Assembly: GCA_026261815.1 (NCBI GenBank)
Contig: JAMPIT010000566.1
Coordinates: 32,203,001 to 32,267,000 of the forward strand
Direction of reading: 5' to 3'
DNA: 64,000 nt
Source of the DNA: Monarcha castaneiventris obscurior
Taxonomy: Eukaryota > Chordata > Aves > Passeriformes > Monarchidae
The position numbers and the translations under genes are program-made. The notes beneath the pieces were generated by a model that had not been told where the DNA came from, did not search any database, and was given only the letters and a program-made list of their open reading frames with translations. This document shows positions 62,051 to 64,000 of this stretch, in pieces. Position 1 is the first letter of the stretch, and the number at the start of each line of letters is the position of its first letter.

Positions 62051-62190
62051 GAATCACAGAATCATAGAACATTTGAGGTTTAAAAAGACATTTAAGATCA
62101 TCAAGTCCAACTGTTAACCTAGTACCACCATCATGTTCACCATCAAACCATTTCTTCAAGTGCCATAAGAACATGCATGACACCTGTGTG
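62051..62190 (-). mobile_element. CR1 LINE 3' fragment
   Basis: Inverted CR1 3' terminus: 'GAATCACAGAATCATAGAAC', 'TTTGAGGTTTAAAAAGACATTTAAGATCATCAAGTCCAACTGTTAACC', 'AGTACCACCATCATGTTCACCATCAAACCA' and a degraded CATTTCTTCAAGTGCC. The left edge carries the inverted octamer-like CATAGAAT tail, so this is the true 3' end of the element. It is short and strongly 5'-truncated. Confidence 0.92.
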
Positions 62191-64000
62191 TGATGTGTGA
62201 AAGAGCAGGACACCTGGACCACTTGAACCTAGAGAGGAATATTGAGCCTTCAATTTTAATTTAGCTTAAATTTTTAATTTGTAAGCTGCTGATACATACT
62301 TGAGATTTGCATTTCTTTTAGTGCTGTGTCCTCCTTAGTCCCTATGGGGATTGATGGTATTTCTTCAAACTCTCTCAAGCTCTCCCCTCACCTGCCACAA
62401 AGTTTGTGGCAATGGGGCACTTGGCTGAGCAAGCTACCTTGGTGCAGCTGCACTTTGGCCTGTTAACTTGGCTCTACATCTAAGGAAGGTTTCTAGGGCG
62501 GTCTCTTTCCCTCTTAGCTCTGAGCATTTGTGGGCACATAATGCTTAGATGATCAGACAGATTTACAAGTTCTGAAGCAGCAGAAAAAGCAGGAATTTCC
62601 AGTAAGCAGGTGTAAAGCACCTGAGTTGCTCCAATGGTTTGGAAAATCCCAGTGGCCCCGATTGTAGCTGTTATGTGCTGAAATATTCTGAAAACTCTTG
62701 CCCTGCACAGCTCCCTCCAAGTCACGCTGCTGGGGTGTGTTACAGCAAGGTTTTCCTCAGCCTACCCTCACCAGCAAGGCAACTGTTTGCCTTGACTTGC
62801 CTTTGCAGAATGTCCCTAAGGGCTTGCTTCCTGAAGCAGGTACTTGCTTTTCCTCTCCTTGTACAGCCCCAGGGGAGATTCCCCCACAAACTGCTATGAT
62901 TAATGCATACACGATCAGCTTCCTCTCTGAAAATTGCTCCTTTTGATTTCCAAACAAACAACAGAAAAAGGATGGAACAAGTTGTTCACCTGCCAGAGGA
63001 ACAGAGGGAGCTGACCTGGTTTCCCTCATGAGCCACAGCCCTAACTGGGAAGGAGAGAATGCAAGTTCGGTTGGCTGAGCCTTCACAAGCACTTTATTCA
63101 TGCATTGCAAACTCCACTACCTTCCAGCTAAGAGAAAAGTGAGGTTACCGTTTTCTTTCTGCAGAACACCTTACTACACATCTAAAAGGAACTTCTCGGC
63201 AGTTGTTTCTTTTAAGCTGATTTCCCATGAGATGAAACTGGCTGTTTACAATATTCTTGGACAAGGCAAGAAACACAAATTAGATTTAGGATCCTGCTGT
63301 TGGAGTATCTTCAAAAGGGGAGGCTCATAGTCATTACCAAACAAGACATAATTTGAGATGTTTAAAAATGTTCATGGATGGTAGAAAAAATTCAGGAAAA
63401 TGATGATGAAAAAATTATGTATATACGTAGTATTACACAATTGTGTCATATACACAATCCCCAGCTGGATTTTGTATATTTGATTTGATATATTTTAAAG
63501 AGGCAGGAGAGAGGCAGAAGCAGAATAGAATCACTCAAATTACGTTTTGATTGACACCCTTGACAGAATTTTTCCTTTGAAAAGTGAAAATGAATTCATA
63601 CAACCTGACATCATTATGAAACCAAGGGCCAAAACCCCGGGGCCCGCTGGAAAGGAAATGGAAGAAATGTCATAAGAAGACAATTTTCAAGTTTGTCTTA
63701 AAGTTTATATTAATTGATAGGATTTCTTGGTTTTTAGTTAAACAGGAATCAGCTTGGAAACCATAGCAGCCTTGTCCTCTGACAGTGAGGTGAATCAGCC
63801 CTGTGCTTTTTCTTTCTTACAGGTATTACACAACTCTATTGTATGTGTACTCAGGATGGGGTCCAGAAATAATTTTCTAGCTTTTGTCATCATTGCAGGT
63901 TGTGCCACTACACAGATTTAAAGGAGATAACATGCAACATCTTCCTCAGAAGTAAACAGATAACAAGAGCAATAACTATGCTATGAAATAGGATGAGGGA
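62191..64000. other. Noncoding DNA to the window end
   Basis: Several overlapping frames of 73-117 codons occur on both strands at 62480-63110 in slightly GC-richer sequence. No domain or splice structure is recognisable. I see nothing else to annotate up to the end. Confidence 0.5.

Overview
This window looks like AT-rich noncoding DNA from a bird, probably a gene desert or part of a very long intron. The organism call rests on interspersed repeats. There are several CR1 LINE 3' fragments, one ending in perfect ATTCTATG octamers, and an ERVL-like LTR of the type that begins TGTCCTGGTTT and carries an internal TTATCTCAACCC stretch. That LTR type is familiar from birds, especially passerines. 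I found no convincing protein-coding exon, tRNA, rRNA, snRNA or CRISPR array. The longest open frames (186, 168 and 149 codons) look like chance, lack recognisable domains, or start inside a repeat.

Layout: 1-4.8 kb is unique sequence. Two old minus-strand CR1 pieces follow at 4.84-5.14 and 6.88-7.03 kb, separated by two local tandem duplications. From 7.0 to 25.5 kb I recognise no CR1. This long repeat-poor stretch holds several AT-rich blocks with homeodomain- and octamer-like words that could be conserved noncoding elements, plus a GC-richer island at 16.8-17.4 kb. At 25.5-26.5 kb there are two plus-strand CR1 3' ends. At 32.6-33.1 kb an inverted LTR scrap sits beside a CR1 ORF2 fragment. 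The interval 33.1-49.0 kb is again repeat-poor. At 49.0-53.4 kb there are three minus-strand CR1 fragments, the last with a readable ORF2 C-terminus, followed at 53.9 kb by a pure (CTG)14 tract. At 58.7-59.3 kb an LTR is followed at once by an inverted, diverged copy of its own first ~165 bp. At 60.4-61.0 kb there is a possible retroelement-derived repeat, and a last CR1 piece lies at 62.05-62.19 kb.

There are no genes to combine into a pathway. The points most worth checking are the head-to-head LTR arrangement, the CTG tract, three long-armed inverted repeats (11.94, 46.20 and 57.11 kb), a cluster of GATA words with a perfect palindrome at 56.87 kb, and the candidate conserved noncoding blocks. 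I did not find a new biological system.
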